Origin: Amycolatopsis sp. EV170708-02-1
GTDB taxonomy: Bacteria > Actinomycetota > Actinomycetes > Mycobacteriales > Pseudonocardiaceae
DNA length: 64,000 nucleotides
Direction: 5' to 3'
Assembly: GCF_022479115.1 (NCBI RefSeq)
Contig: NZ_CP092497.1
Coordinates: forward strand, 7,564,001-7,628,000
A program made the translations under genes and the position numbers. Positions 16,619 through 25,913 of this stretch are shown here, piece after piece (position 1 is the first letter of the stretch; each line of letters opens with the position of its first letter). The notes beneath the pieces were generated by a model, which searched no databases, had not been told where the DNA came from, and saw only the letters and a list, made by a program, of their open reading frames with translations.

Positions 16619-17524
16619 TCAGTCGTGGTGAATCTCCGGGGGCGCGTCACCGGTCCGGCGATAATCACCGGGGCTCAACCCCGTTTCCCGCCGGAAGAAC
16701 CGGCAGAAATAGGCGGGATCCGCGAAACCGACCCGGCTGGCGACCTGCCGAACGGTGAGATCCGTGCCGCGCAGGAACCGTTTCGCCTCCCTTGTCCTCG
16801 CCTCGCGCATCAGTTGTGCCGCCGTCCGGCCGGTCGCCGTTTTCACCGCGTCGGTGAGATATCCCGGCGTGACCCCGATCCGTTCCGCGAGCGCGCCGAC
16901 CGACCAGAGCCCGAGATCGGGCCGCCCCAGCAAGCGCGCGAATTCCGTGCCCACCGCCTGCGCCCTGGCCGGCGGACGCGGATCCGCGAGCCCGGGAAGC
17001 CGTCCCGCCCGCACGATCAGCACGTGCGTCAGCGCCCGCAGAACCGAATCGGTCCCCTGCCCGCCGCAACGGAATTCCTCGTCGAGTTCGGCGACGAGCC
17101 GCGCGGTCTCCTCGGCCGCGCGCTCGTCGAGCCGCCACGGCTGCTGGCTGAGCCTGCGCAGGGTTTCGCGATCCGACGGATGTTCGAGCAGGAAATCGTC
17201 GGTGAACAACACGACGAATCCGGTGAGATCCCGGGCATCCCAATGATGCACCTGCCCCGGCGTTATGACCGCGAGTTGCGGAGGCCCCAATTCCCAGCGC
17301 GTGAAATCGATGACGTGGTCACCGGTGCCGCCGGTGACATGGACGATTTCATAGAAGGTGTGCCGATGCGGGAACGCCGCCCTTGACATCGGCCCGATCG
17401 AGTCGAAGGTGCCGACCGTGAACGGCAGGGCGTCCGGCGCGCGGACCTCCAGCCGATGCAGTGGCAATTCCCCCGCCTTCGGTTTCAGGCAAGGCGTCCT
17501 CGGCAACACCGTCGTTCCGCGCAT
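16619..17524 (-). CDS. AraC-family transcriptional regulator
   Basis: 301 residues from the ATG at 17524, preceded by AAAGGGA. An N-terminal cupin sensor (FPHRHTFYEIVHVTGGTGDH, about 50-70) is followed by a double helix-turn-helix of the AraC/XylS type (about 200-295), ending in VASRVGFADPAYFCRFFRRE. It sits upstream of the dioxygenase gene on the same strand (78-base gap) and diverges from a GT87 glycosyltransferase gene. It could control either; the dioxygenase is the more natural target but this is inference. Confidence 0.87.
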   Translation of the reverse strand: MRGTTVLPRTPCLKPKAGELPLHRLEVRAPDALPFTVGTFDSIGPMSRAAFPHRHTFYEIVHVTGGTGDHVIDFTRWELGPPQLAVITPGQVHHWDARDLTGFVVLFTDDFLLEHPSDRETLRRLSQQPWRLDERAAEETARLVAELDEEFRCGGQGTDSVLRALTHVLIVRAGRLPGLADPRPPARAQAVGTEFARLLGRPDLGLWSVGALAERIGVTPGYLTDAVKTATGRTAAQLMREARTREAKRFLRGTDLTVRQVASRVGFADPAYFCRFFRRETGLSPGDYRRTGDAPPEIHHD

Positions 17525-17660
17525 TGGACCGGTCCCTTTCACCACACTGGGGAATGAAAAGTCTAGACCAATATGAGGGCGGTGACTGCCGACGGAAGTC
17601 GCTTCCCGCCCGCCGGGTACAGTCGCGATCATCGACGCACGTCCGAAGGGTCACCACGCG

Positions 17661-18839
17661 ATGTCTCCCACCAAGTCGCGCGGTCGGGCCGGATGGTCGC
17701 TCGGCGCGTCCGCCGCCTTGGCGCTGGCGTGCGCCGTGGCCATGATGACGGCGGGCACTTCCCACAGCGACCTCGAGATCTACCGTTTCGGCGTCGACAC
17801 CTTGTGGAGCGGCGGCGATCTCTACGGCGCCTTGCCGCTTTCGGACGCCGGCATCCCCCTGCTGTTCATCTATCCGCCGTTCGCCGCGTTGGTGCTCACC
17901 CCGCTGGCGATGGTGCCGTGGACGGGCGCGGTGCTCTTGCTGTTCGCGCTCAGCCTGGCCGCGCTGGGCATCACCTTCTACGCGATCGCCCGCACGCTGT
18001 GGCCGTCCGGGGACCGCCGGAAGGCGCTGTTCGTCGCGTCGCTGGCGATCACCCCGGCGCTCTTCCTCGAACCGGTCCGCCAGACGCTCGGCTTCGGCCA
18101 GATCAACCTGCTGCTGATGGGCCTCGTCGCGGCAGACTGCCTGCTGGCGCGCGGCCGTTACCGGGGTATCGGAGTCGGCCTCGCCGCGGCCATCAAGCTG
18201 ACGCCGATGGCGTTCCTGCTGTTCTTCCTGGTGCGCAAGGATTTCCGCGGCGCGCTGACCGCGGTGGGCACGTTCGTGGCCGCCTCGGCCGTCGCGTTCG
18301 CGGTCGCGCCGGAGGCCTCCGCGCGCTACTGGTTCGGCGGGCTCGCCGGCGCGTCCGGGATCAGCGGGACTTCGTTCCACACCAACCAGACCCTGCAGGC
18401 CGTGCTGGCCAGGTTCGGCGTCGAGTCCGCCGCGAAGCCGCTCTGGATGGCCCTCACCGGCGTGCTGCTGGTGCTGGTGACGGTGACCATGTACCGCTCG
18501 GCACCGGTGCGGGCACTCCTGCTGAACGCGACGTTCGCCCTGCTCATCTCGCCGACTTCGTGGTCGCATCACTGGGTGTGGATCGCCCCGGCGCTGTTCA
18601 CCACCGCCGCCTGCGCGGTACTGCATCGCCAGGACCGCCGCAGGGCCGCGGCCTGGATCGCGGTCACCGGCGTCGTCGCCACGATCTTCGTCGCGGCACC
18701 GTTCCGGTACTTCCCCGCCTTCGACCGGCCGGGCCAGACCTGGACGACCACCCAGCAGTGGCTGGGCAACTGCTACGTCCTCGCCGGCCTGGTCTTCCTC
18801 GCCGTCGCGGGCGCGCTCTCCCTGCGGAAACGCGGTTAG
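17661..18839 (+). CDS. GT87-family integral membrane glycosyltransferase
   Basis: 392 residues with about ten hydrophobic segments, the length and spacing typical of GT87 polyprenol-phosphate-mannose-dependent alpha-mannosyltransferases of actinobacteria. Recognisable features are the early acidic SHSDLEIYRFG loop, an LFIYPPF segment, GQINLLLMGL, IKLTPMAFLLFF and SPTSWSHHWVW. These enzymes extend lipomannan, lipoarabinomannan or glycolipids on the outer face of the membrane. The acceptor is not evident and no other wall-glycan gene lies nearby. Confidence 0.85.
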   Translation: MSPTKSRGRAGWSLGASAALALACAVAMMTAGTSHSDLEIYRFGVDTLWSGGDLYGALPLSDAGIPLLFIYPPFAALVLTPLAMVPWTGAVLLLFALSLAALGITFYAIARTLWPSGDRRKALFVASLAITPALFLEPVRQTLGFGQINLLLMGLVAADCLLARGRYRGIGVGLAAAIKLTPMAFLLFFLVRKDFRGALTAVGTFVAASAVAFAVAPEASARYWFGGLAGASGISGTSFHTNQTLQAVLARFGVESAAKPLWMALTGVLLVLVTVTMYRSAPVRALLLNATFALLISPTSWSHHWVWIAPALFTTAACAVLHRQDRRRAAAWIAVTGVVATIFVAAPFRYFPAFDRPGQTWTTTQQWLGNCYVLAGLVFLAVAGALSLRKRG

Positions 18840-18854
18840 CCCGCTGAACGCGTC

Positions 18855-18885
18855 TTGACACCGCGCTCCACCATGTCTCTATAGT
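18855..18885 (+). promoter_or_regulatory. Promoter of gntR-ABC operon
   Basis: TTGACA at 18855-18860 and TATAGT at 18880-18885, with a 19-bp spacer; TCTATA two bases earlier gives 17 bp. The region is the only AT-rich stretch here and lies just upstream of the operator and ATG of the gntR gene. Confidence 0.6.
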
Positions 18886-18889
18886 ACTA

Positions 18890-18913
18890 GGTAACTAGAT
18901 AAATGGAGTTACC
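18890..18913 (+). promoter_or_regulatory. Inverted-repeat operator over the gntR leader
   Basis: A perfect repeat GGTAACT-N10-AGTTACC ends on the base before the ATG at 18914 and contains the ribosome binding site. An 8-bp palindrome TAGTACTA (18882-18889) adjoins it upstream. Position and symmetry fit autorepression by the YtrA-type GntR protein. Confidence 0.65.
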
Positions 18914-19306
18914 ATGATCGAGTTCCACCTCGAGGACCACTCCGGCCTCTCGCCGTACCTGCAGCTCGTCCGCCAGGTGCGGCAGGCACTGCGGCTGGGC
19001 CTGCTCGACGAGGGCGACCAGCTGCCGACGGTCAAGGAAGTGGTGGCCCGGCTGGCGATCAACCCCAACACCGTGCTCAAGGCGTATCGCGAGCTCGAAC
19101 ACGAAGGCCTCGTCGCCGCGAGGCCGGGCGTCGGCACCTTCGTGACGGCGACGCTCACCGACGGATCCCTCGCCGCGCACGGTCCCCTGCGAATGGAGCT
19201 CCAGCGCTGGCTGGGCAAAGCCCGCAAGGCCGGGCTCGACGACGAGAGCATCGAGGCGCTGTTCATGACGACCTTTCGGACCGTCGCCGGAGAGGAAATA
19301 GCATGA
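18914..19306 (+). CDS. GntR-family regulator, YtrA subfamily
   Basis: 130 residues, the short form typical of YtrA regulators: a winged helix (about 10-78, QLPTVKEVVARLAINPNTVL) and a small two-helix dimer tail. YtrA proteins repress linked ABC transporter operons and often respond to cell-envelope antibiotics. It is the first gene of an operon; its stop overlaps the ATPase gene start (ATGA). The operator lies over its own leader. Confidence 0.92.
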   Translation: MIEFHLEDHSGLSPYLQLVRQVRQALRLGLLDEGDQLPTVKEVVARLAINPNTVLKAYRELEHEGLVAARPGVGTFVTATLTDGSLAAHGPLRMELQRWLGKARKAGLDDESIEALFMTTFRTVAGEEIA

Positions 19307-20190
19307 CCGCCGTCCTGCGCACCGAGGGCCTCGGCAAGAGATACGGCAAGACCTGGGCGCTTTCCGAGTGCACGCTCGACATTCCGTCCGGGCACGTGGT
19401 CGGGCTGGTCGGCCCCAACGGAGCGGGCAAGACCACGCTGCTGAACATGGCCGCCGGCCAGCTGCCGCCGACCACCGGCCGGATCACCGTGCTGGGCGAA
19501 CGTCCCGGCGCCGGCCCGGCCCAGCTCGCCAAGGTCGGCTTCGTCGCACAGGACACCCCGACCTACGCCGGCCTTTCCGTCGAAGACCATCTGCGGCTCG
19601 GCGCGCGGCTCAACCCCGGCTGGGACGACGCGCTGGCCAGGGACCGCGTCGCCCGCCTCGGCCTCGATCCCGCACGCAAGGCCGGAAAACTCTCCGGCGG
19701 CCAGCGCGCCCAGCTGGCCCTCACCCTCGGCGTCGCGAAACGGCCGGAGCTGCTGCTCCTCGACGAACCCGTCGCCGCGCTCGATCCCTTGGCACGCCGC
19801 GAATTCCTGCAGGGGCTGCTCGAAGCCACCGTCGAGCAGGAGCTGAACGTGGTGCTGTCATCCCATCTGGTCTCGGACCTGGAACGCGCCTGCGACTTCC
19901 TGATCGTGCTCATCGATTCCCGTGTGCAGGTGTCCGGCGAGGTCGAGACCCTGCTCGCCACCCACCACCGCCTGACCGGCCCGCGCCGCGACGCCGCCCG
20001 GCTCCCGTCGAGCCAGCACGTCGTCTCGGAAAGCCATACGGACGTCCAAAGCACCTTCGTCGTCCGCACCGCGGAGCCGATCCACGATCCGGTCTGGACG
20101 GTGAGCAAGCTGAGCCTCGAAGACCTCGTACTGGCCTATCTGACCAAAACCACCGCGCACCACCGGCGGATCCTGGAGGTCCGGAGATGA
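19303..20190 (+). CDS. ABC transporter ATP-binding protein
   Basis: 295 residues. Walker A GPNGAGKTT starts at residue 37, signature LSGGQRAQ near 130, Walker B LLLLDEPVAALD near 148, and SSHLVSDLERACD carries the H-loop. A C-terminal 70-residue extension is common in the CcmA-like or antibiotic-export subgroup. It overlaps both neighbours by ATGA junctions, so regulator, ATPase and permease are made together. Likely function is export or stress defence, inferred from the YtrA-type regulator. Confidence 0.9.
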   Translation: MTAVLRTEGLGKRYGKTWALSECTLDIPSGHVVGLVGPNGAGKTTLLNMAAGQLPPTTGRITVLGERPGAGPAQLAKVGFVAQDTPTYAGLSVEDHLRLGARLNPGWDDALARDRVARLGLDPARKAGKLSGGQRAQLALTLGVAKRPELLLLDEPVAALDPLARREFLQGLLEATVEQELNVVLSSHLVSDLERACDFLIVLIDSRVQVSGEVETLLATHHRLTGPRRDAARLPSSQHVVSESHTDVQSTFVVRTAEPIHDPVWTVSKLSLEDLVLAYLTKTTAHHRRILEVRR

Positions 20191-21233
20191 TCTGGCTGAC
20201 CTGGCGTCAATTCCGGCTTCCCGCCGCGTCCGTGTTCGGGGCGCTGGCAGTGCTCGCGCTCGTCCTGGCCGTCACCGGGCCCGCCATTTCCGGCGAGTAC
20301 GCCGCCGGGATCGCGACCTGCGCGGGCGACACCGCCGCCTGCGACGACTTCGCCCAGCGATTCCTCAACGACCACCAGAACACCTTCCTGGCCGTGACCG
20401 CGCTCGTGCTCCTGCTGCCCGCGCTCATCGGCCTCTTCTGGGGCGCTCCGCTGTTCACCCGCGAACTCGAGGCCGGGACGCATCGCCTGATCTGGAACCA
20501 GAGCGTCACCAGGACGCGGTGGCTGGCGGTGAAACTCGGGATCACCGGCGTGGCCGCGATGCTCGCCGGTGGCGTCGGCAGCCTGGCGGTGACCTGGTGG
20601 GCGAGCACCTTCGAACAGGCCGCGGTGAAGGACTTCCCGCGGCTTTCGGCGATGGTGTTCGACGCACGCGGCGTCGTCCCCATCGCGTACTCGGCGTTCG
20701 CCTTCGCGCTCGGCGTCACCATCGGCATGCTGGTGCGGCGCAGCCTGCCCGCGATGGCTGTCACGCTGGCCGCGTTCGCGGTGATCCAGGTCGCGGTGCC
20801 GATCGTCGTCCGGCCCCATCTGCTGCCCTCCATCGACGCGACCGTCGAGCTCTCTCCGTCCACTGTGGATGGAATCGGCCGGAACCCGAACACCGGGGTG
20901 CTGCATTTCGAGGCCAAGGCACCGGATCCCGGCGGCTGGCTGCTGGCGGGCGAAACCGTCGACCCGTCCGGAAAACCCGTCGAGAACGTCACCATGCCGA
21001 CGTCCGGCGGCCCGTGTTCGCCGTCTTCGCCGCCCGGCGGCCGGGCCACCGCGGCCGACCCGATGGACCTGTGCCTGGCCGAAATCAACCGGCTCGGCTA
21101 TCGGCAACATGTGATCTACCACCCGCCGACCCGATTCTGGCCGTTCCAATGGATCGAGAGCGCGCTCTATCTGGCGCTCGCCCTCGGTCTCGCGGGATTC
21201 TGCTTCTGGTGGATCCGCCGCCGTCTCGCCTGA
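20187..21233 (+). CDS. ABC transporter permease (ABC-2-like)
   Basis: 348 residues from the ATG overlapping the ATPase stop. About six membrane segments: near 13-33, 70-90, 115-135, 165-185, 195-215 and 325-343. A large extracytoplasmic loop of about 110 residues lies before the last helix (IDATVELSPSTVDGI... region). The motif FTRELEAGTHRLIWNQSVTR after the second helix is usual for actinobacterial permeases of this group. It works with the ATPase encoded immediately upstream. Confidence 0.87.
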   Translation: MIWLTWRQFRLPAASVFGALAVLALVLAVTGPAISGEYAAGIATCAGDTAACDDFAQRFLNDHQNTFLAVTALVLLLPALIGLFWGAPLFTRELEAGTHRLIWNQSVTRTRWLAVKLGITGVAAMLAGGVGSLAVTWWASTFEQAAVKDFPRLSAMVFDARGVVPIAYSAFAFALGVTIGMLVRRSLPAMAVTLAAFAVIQVAVPIVVRPHLLPSIDATVELSPSTVDGIGRNPNTGVLHFEAKAPDPGGWLLAGETVDPSGKPVENVTMPTSGGPCSPSSPPGGRATAADPMDLCLAEINRLGYRQHVIYHPPTRFWPFQWIESALYLALALGLAGFCFWWIRRRLA

Positions 21234-21243
21234 AAGGACCTCG

Positions 21244-21993
21244 ATGCTCGACCTGACCGGCACCACCACCCTCGTGACCGGGGCCAGCGGCGGGATCGGC
21301 CGCGGTATCGCGCTGCGCTTCGCCGAGGCGGGCAGTGCCGTCGCCGTGCACTATCACCGTGACGAAGCCTCGGCGCGCGCCGTCGTCGCACGGATCCACG
21401 ACGCGGGCGGCACCGCCGAGACGTTCGCCGCCGACCTCACCGACGACGGCGAATGCCGACGCCTCGTGGCCGCCGCCGCGGCCTGGACCGGGAGGCTGGA
21501 CACCCTGGTCAACAACGCCGGCGTGCAGCCGGTCGAACCTCTGCCGGAAATGTCGGCGGAGAGCTGGCGCGCCATCCTCGACGCGAACCTCACCAGCGCG
21601 TTCTCGTGCACCCAGGCCGCGGCCGAAGTGATGAACGGTGGCAGCGTCATCCACATCGCCTCGATCGAAGCGGCCCAGCCCGCGCCGGGGCACGCGCACT
21701 ACAGCAGCGCGAAAGCCGCCCTGGTCATGCACGCCCGCGCCGCCGCGCTCGAATACGGGGCGCGGGGACTACGCGTCAACGCCGTCTCCCCCGGCCTGAT
21801 CGACCGGCCCGGCCTCGGCGACGCCTGGCCGGAGGGCGTCCGCCGCTGGCGGCAGGCCGCGCCGCTGGGCAGGCTCGGCACCCCCGGCGACGTCGCGAAC
21901 GCGTGCCTTTTCCTCGCCTCGCCGCTCGCGTCGTGGATCACCGGGCACAACCTCACCGTGGACGGAGGCGTCACCGCGCATCCCACCTGGTGA
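21244..21993 (+). CDS. Short-chain dehydrogenase/reductase (SDR)
   Basis: 249 residues, classical SDR: nucleotide loop TGASGGIG (about 13-20), NNAG (about 90-93), catalytic S (HIASIE) and YSSAK (about 159-163), C-terminal LTVDGG. The arginine/histidine after beta-2 suggests NADP(H). It begins 10 bases after the permease stop with GAAAGGA as ribosome site, so it may belong to the same operon. The substrate is unknown. Confidence 0.9.
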   Translation: MLDLTGTTTLVTGASGGIGRGIALRFAEAGSAVAVHYHRDEASARAVVARIHDAGGTAETFAADLTDDGECRRLVAAAAAWTGRLDTLVNNAGVQPVEPLPEMSAESWRAILDANLTSAFSCTQAAAEVMNGGSVIHIASIEAAQPAPGHAHYSSAKAALVMHARAAALEYGARGLRVNAVSPGLIDRPGLGDAWPEGVRRWRQAAPLGRLGTPGDVANACLFLASPLASWITGHNLTVDGGVTAHPTW

Positions 21994-22054
21994 TCTCGGC
22001 GTATGTGTCATCTGACGTGGAACCCCGGCATTCTTCGCGCCTAGCGTTTCGCAC

Positions 22055-23038
22055 ATGACGCGGACGACGAAGATCCTGCTGGCCGTGACACTGGTGTTCA
22101 CCGGCCTCAGCACCGGCACCGCGAGCGCGGACGCCGGCTGCACGTGGACACCGGGCACCCTGCCGCTGCCCGCCGGGAGCACCACGGGTCAGGTCAGCGG
22201 CGCCGCGAACGGCGGCTGGTTCGTCGGCAGCGGCTCGACCACCGACGGCGTCCGATGGCACCACGGGACCGCCGAAATCCTGGGCCAGGCGTTCGGCCGT
22301 CAGACCATACTGAGGGACATCAACGACTCGGGCGTGTCGGTCGGCACCACGATCGTCGACTCGTTCGAAAACGGCGCCGTCGTCCACCGGAACGGGCGGT
22401 ATGAACAGCTGCCGGTGCCGCAGGGCTATCGGGCCGGACGGGCCAAGGCGATCAACGACGCCGGCGACATCGTCGGCATGGCTTCGAGATTCGCGGACAC
22501 CTTCGACCTGATGCTGTGGCCCGCTTCCACGCCCGGTGTGGTGCGGGTGATCAATCCCGACCCGGCCGTCTACTCGTATGTCAGCCCGGTCGACATCGAC
22601 GAGCAGGGCCGGATCCTCATCCGCGCCGAAGGGCAGCGGCTCGCCTACTTCGTCCGCGAAGCCGGCGGTTCGCTGACCGAACTGTCGCTGAAGACCGACC
22701 GCGTGGACGCCTTTCGCGGCGGACGGATATCCGGTGAGATCTACGAGAACGGCAAGTTCGTGACGGTCGAATGGGATACCGCCGGGCGGATCGTGCGGCG
22801 GCTGGACGTCCGGGCCCGGGAGTCCGTGGTCGATTCGGGCACACTGACCTCGGGCACCTACCGGACCGCCGACAAGCGGTACGCGGTCGGCGTCTGGGAG
22901 AACGGCGCACTCACGCACACGCTGCTCACCGACACTGACGGAGCCTTCGGGAGGCCAGTGCTCACCGATGATGGCGTGGTCACGGTTTCGTACTACTACA
23001 CCGGTGTCATCGCGACGTTCACCCGAAGCTGCTCGTGA
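22055..23038 (+). CDS. Secreted protein with repeated beta (HAF-like) units
   Basis: 327 residues with a Sec signal peptide (LLAVTLVFTGLSTGTASA, cleavage about residue 26). The mature part repeats short beta units such as INDSGVSVGT, INDAGDIVGMA and IDEQGRILI, the pattern of extracellular HAF/propeller-like repeats. Cysteines are found only near both ends and could form a disulfide. No catalytic motif is visible; it is an exported protein of unknown function. It is separated by 61 bases from the SDR gene. Confidence 0.75.
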   Translation: MTRTTKILLAVTLVFTGLSTGTASADAGCTWTPGTLPLPAGSTTGQVSGAANGGWFVGSGSTTDGVRWHHGTAEILGQAFGRQTILRDINDSGVSVGTTIVDSFENGAVVHRNGRYEQLPVPQGYRAGRAKAINDAGDIVGMASRFADTFDLMLWPASTPGVVRVINPDPAVYSYVSPVDIDEQGRILIRAEGQRLAYFVREAGGSLTELSLKTDRVDAFRGGRISGEIYENGKFVTVEWDTAGRIVRRLDVRARESVVDSGTLTSGTYRTADKRYAVGVWENGALTHTLLTDTDGAFGRPVLTDDGVVTVSYYYTGVIATFTRSCS

Positions 23039-23154
23039 AGCGTCAGGTATTCGGTTCTGACGGAGTCACCCGGCCCCCGTTTCATTGATGAATAGTGCGA
23101 TATAGTCTGAATATGCTATAGCACAGGTGTTCGACTCGGCGTAGCGTTGATCTT

Positions 23155-24411
23155 GTGTCCAGCGACGATGCCTCTCCGAAGACGTCCACCGAGTGGTGGC
23201 GCGTCGATACGGCGACGCTGCATGCCCGTAAACAGGAACTCGAAGTGGTGAAGCGGCGGTTGGATGCGGAGCAGAACGCGATCCTCGCGGAAATCAACTC
23301 CCGTGGGGTGCGGGGTTGTAGTGGTCATTCGACGTTGGCGGGGTTGATTGTCGAGGATTTCCTGGTGTCGGACAAGGAAGCCAACGCCCGCGCCGACCGC
23401 GTCCTCGCCCTGCACCCTGGCCCGTCGATCGGCGGCGACCCCGAACCGCCGCTGGCGCCGTTGACGGCTGAGGCTGCTGCGGAGGGCGCGATCGGCGGCG
23501 GCCAGATCGACGCCATCATCAAAACCCTCGCCCGCATCCCCTCCACCGTCCCCGAAGCGGACGTCCGGGCCGGAGAGAAGATCCTGGTCGAACTGGCCCG
23601 GCACGCTGGGCCACGGCAGATCGCCCGCGCCGGACGCCGCCTGCTGGATGAACTCGACCCCGACGGGAAGGAGCCTCGCAACGAGGATCCGAAAGAGACC
23701 CGGCCGGAGTTGCGGTTCGTGAAGCACCGCGACGGCACCCTCGGCCTCAAAGCACGCCTGGACCTGGAAACCTACGCCCGCCTCAAATCCGACCTCGACC
23801 CGATGGCCAAACCCCACAAAGCCATCGACGGCGTGCGGGATCCCCGTAGCCAGGACGAACGTTACGGGGATGCCTTCACCGACTACGTCCGCCTGAAAAC
23901 CACCAGCCGTAACCTTCCCGGCCAAGCCGGGGAAGCGACACACATCCTCGTCACCATGTCCTACGAGGATTTGATGAACGATCTCGGCGAAGCCCACCTC
24001 GACCTCGTCGGGCCGATCAGCGCCACCGACGCCCGCATCCTCGCCTGCGACGCCCGTGTCAGACCTGGCGTTCTCGGTACCGCGGGCGAACCGCTGGACA
24101 TCGGCCGCTCCAAACGCACCGTGTCCCTCGCCCAGAAATACGCGCTCACCCTCCGCGATGGCGGTTGCGCCTTCCCAGGCTGTGACATGCCGGTGCCGCG
24201 GTGCACCGCTCATCACATTGTTTTCTGGCGGCACCACGGCGAAACGAAAATCGACAACCTCGTCCTCCTCTGCACCAAACACCACCGGCTCATCCACCGC
24301 AGCGAATGGAAAGTCCAGATCGCCCAAGACGGCCTCCCCGAATTCACCCCGCCCGCTTACCTCGACCCGACCGGGACCCCGAGGCGCAACACGATGCACC
24401 TGAGGACATAG
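23155..24411 (+). CDS. DUF222 / HNH endonuclease (13E12-type repeat family)
   Basis: 418 residues from a GTG. A DUF222 domain (about 20-300) is followed by a C-terminal HNH nuclease with zinc cysteines: GGCAFPGCDMPVPRCTAHHI and LCTKHHRLIHR. This is the 13E12 repeat family, multi-copy in Mycobacterium and other actinobacteria, often near recombination breakpoints, with no firmly known role. The region just downstream carries two decayed partial copies of its 3' end. The upstream 116 bases are unusually AT-rich for this window, with an imperfect GTGC/GCAC inverted repeat around 23095-23125. Confidence 0.88.
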   Translation: MSSDDASPKTSTEWWRVDTATLHARKQELEVVKRRLDAEQNAILAEINSRGVRGCSGHSTLAGLIVEDFLVSDKEANARADRVLALHPGPSIGGDPEPPLAPLTAEAAAEGAIGGGQIDAIIKTLARIPSTVPEADVRAGEKILVELARHAGPRQIARAGRRLLDELDPDGKEPRNEDPKETRPELRFVKHRDGTLGLKARLDLETYARLKSDLDPMAKPHKAIDGVRDPRSQDERYGDAFTDYVRLKTTSRNLPGQAGEATHILVTMSYEDLMNDLGEAHLDLVGPISATDARILACDARVRPGVLGTAGEPLDIGRSKRTVSLAQKYALTLRDGGCAFPGCDMPVPRCTAHHIVFWRHHGETKIDNLVLLCTKHHRLIHRSEWKVQIAQDGLPEFTPPAYLDPTGTPRRNTMHLRT

Positions 24412-24457
24412 ACCGACCCGATCGGACTCGGAACCCCGGCCGCGACCGACCCTCCCC

Positions 24458-24620
24458 ACGGATGGAAAGCCCAGGCCATCCAAGACAGACTCCCCAAATA
24501 CGACCCTGCCCACCCGACCGGAACACCGGGCCATACCGACCCGCTCCGCTGAAACCGAAATCACGAAAAGCGATCACCCTGCCCGCGCATCGCCCAAGAC
24601 GGCTTCCACGAATTGCCCGC
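24458..24620 (+). repeat. Decayed duplicate copies of the HNH gene 3' end
   Basis: The 24458-24527 segment aligns with the gene's own 24303-24384: GATGGAAAGCCCAGG against AATGGAAAGTCCAGA, then CCAAGAC..CTCCCC and CCCGACCGG, with a gap of about nine bases. A third fragment at 24589-24620 repeats ATCGCCCAAGACGGC..CC.CGAATT. Neither has an open frame. The whole 24412-24698 stretch holds no gene; these look like remnants of tandem copies or recombination products. Confidence 0.65.
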
Positions 24621-24698
24621 TAGACCTCCGAGGCCCAGTGAAGCTTCCGGAACCGAGTCACCCGGCGGCTTCGGCGCTCCAGAGAGCGTGTCGAAAGG

Positions 24699-25895
24699 TC
24701 ACCGGCTCCGGATCTCGGCCCCATGCTTCAGGTTCGTCACCAGTGCCGTCGACTTGCCCGTGACGGCGGCCGCGAGCGGTCGTTCGAGTCCCGGGAGCCG
24801 GGCCACGTGAAGAAAACCCCGGCGCGCCAGGAGCAGGAATCGGTTGGCGGGCAGGAACCATCGCGCACCCCGGCGGGCGACCTGCTGCTTCTCGGTCACC
24901 ACCGGGCGGACCAGGCTCTCGTACTCCACGAGCGCGGTCTCGATCGAGGCCGCCCGGGTGAGCTGCTCGGCGAGCACGAACGCGCCCGCGATACCCAGTG
25001 AAGCGCCCTGACCGGCGAGAAGGGAGACGGCATAACAAGAATCGCCGACGAGCACGACCCGTCCGCGGCTCCAGGAAGACATCTCGATCTGCGCGACCTG
25101 GTCGTAGTACACCTCGCCGGGAGTCGGGCACAGGTCGAGCGCCTTCGGCACCGCCCAGCCGAGCGAACCGTAGGTCGCGCGCAGCGCCGCTCGCGCGTCG
25201 GCAGGCAGGGCCGGATCCGTCGTGCGGTGCACGGCGAACGCCGCGAGCTTGCCGTCGCGGAGACCGTAGAAACCCATCTGCATCCCGACGGTGTCGGTGA
25301 GGCAGAACCGCTCCCCCACCTGTGCCCGGATCTCCTCGTCCTCGAAAACGAAGGCCGCCGTATGAAACCCGAGATGACGCAAGAACCGGCTCTCTTCGCC
25401 GAAGACCAGCCGCCGCACGGTCGAATGGATCCCGTCGGCCCCGACCAGGAGATCGGCTTCGAGCGCCTCGCCGTCCGCCAGGGTGACCCGCACCCGGTCG
25501 CCGAGATCCTCGACGCCGTCGACCCCGGCACCGAACCTGACGTCCACTGTGGACGGAAGTCCGGTACGCAGCACGCGTTCCAGATCGGGCCGCATGATGC
25601 TGCAGAGCCGTCCTCGCACCGACTTGGCGAACTGGACGTAGTCGATCGCCGCCCGGCGGCGCCCGCGTTCGTCCAGCAAGCTCGCCTCGTCCACCTGATA
25701 CGCCGCTTCTTCGACCTGGGGCAGCAAGCCCATTTCCTCGACGGCGTCGAAGCCGGGGCCGAAGAAGTCGATCATGTAGCCCTGCTCCCGCGGCCCCGCG
25801 GCGCGTTCCAGCACCACGACCTCGACGTCCAGCGCCGCGAGCCGGTGCGCCAGCGCCAGACCGGTGATCCCGGCACCGCAGATCGCCACCTTCAT
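24699..25895 (-). CDS. FAD-dependent monooxygenase (aromatic hydroxylase/TetX-like)
   Basis: 398 residues with all three group A flavin monooxygenase fingerprints: GAGITGLALAHRLA at 7-20 (FAD ADP loop), LLVGADGIHSTVRRLV (DG motif, about 150-165) and VVLVGDSCYAVSLLAGQGAS (GD motif, about 280-300). It is soluble and acts with NAD(P)H on an aromatic or polyketide-like substrate. It sits 18 bases after a tetR gene in the same operon, which suggests inducible detoxification or tailoring. Homologues include TetX-like enzymes; the substrate cannot be named. Confidence 0.88.
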   Translation of the reverse strand: MKVAICGAGITGLALAHRLAALDVEVVVLERAAGPREQGYMIDFFGPGFDAVEEMGLLPQVEEAAYQVDEASLLDERGRRRAAIDYVQFAKSVRGRLCSIMRPDLERVLRTGLPSTVDVRFGAGVDGVEDLGDRVRVTLADGEALEADLLVGADGIHSTVRRLVFGEESRFLRHLGFHTAAFVFEDEEIRAQVGERFCLTDTVGMQMGFYGLRDGKLAAFAVHRTTDPALPADARAALRATYGSLGWAVPKALDLCPTPGEVYYDQVAQIEMSSWSRGRVVLVGDSCYAVSLLAGQGASLGIAGAFVLAEQLTRAASIETALVEYESLVRPVVTEKQQVARRGARWFLPANRFLLLARRGFLHVARLPGLERPLAAAVTGKSTALVTNLKHGAEIRSR

Positions 25896-25913
25896 GGGGT
25901 CCCTCCCTTTCGT

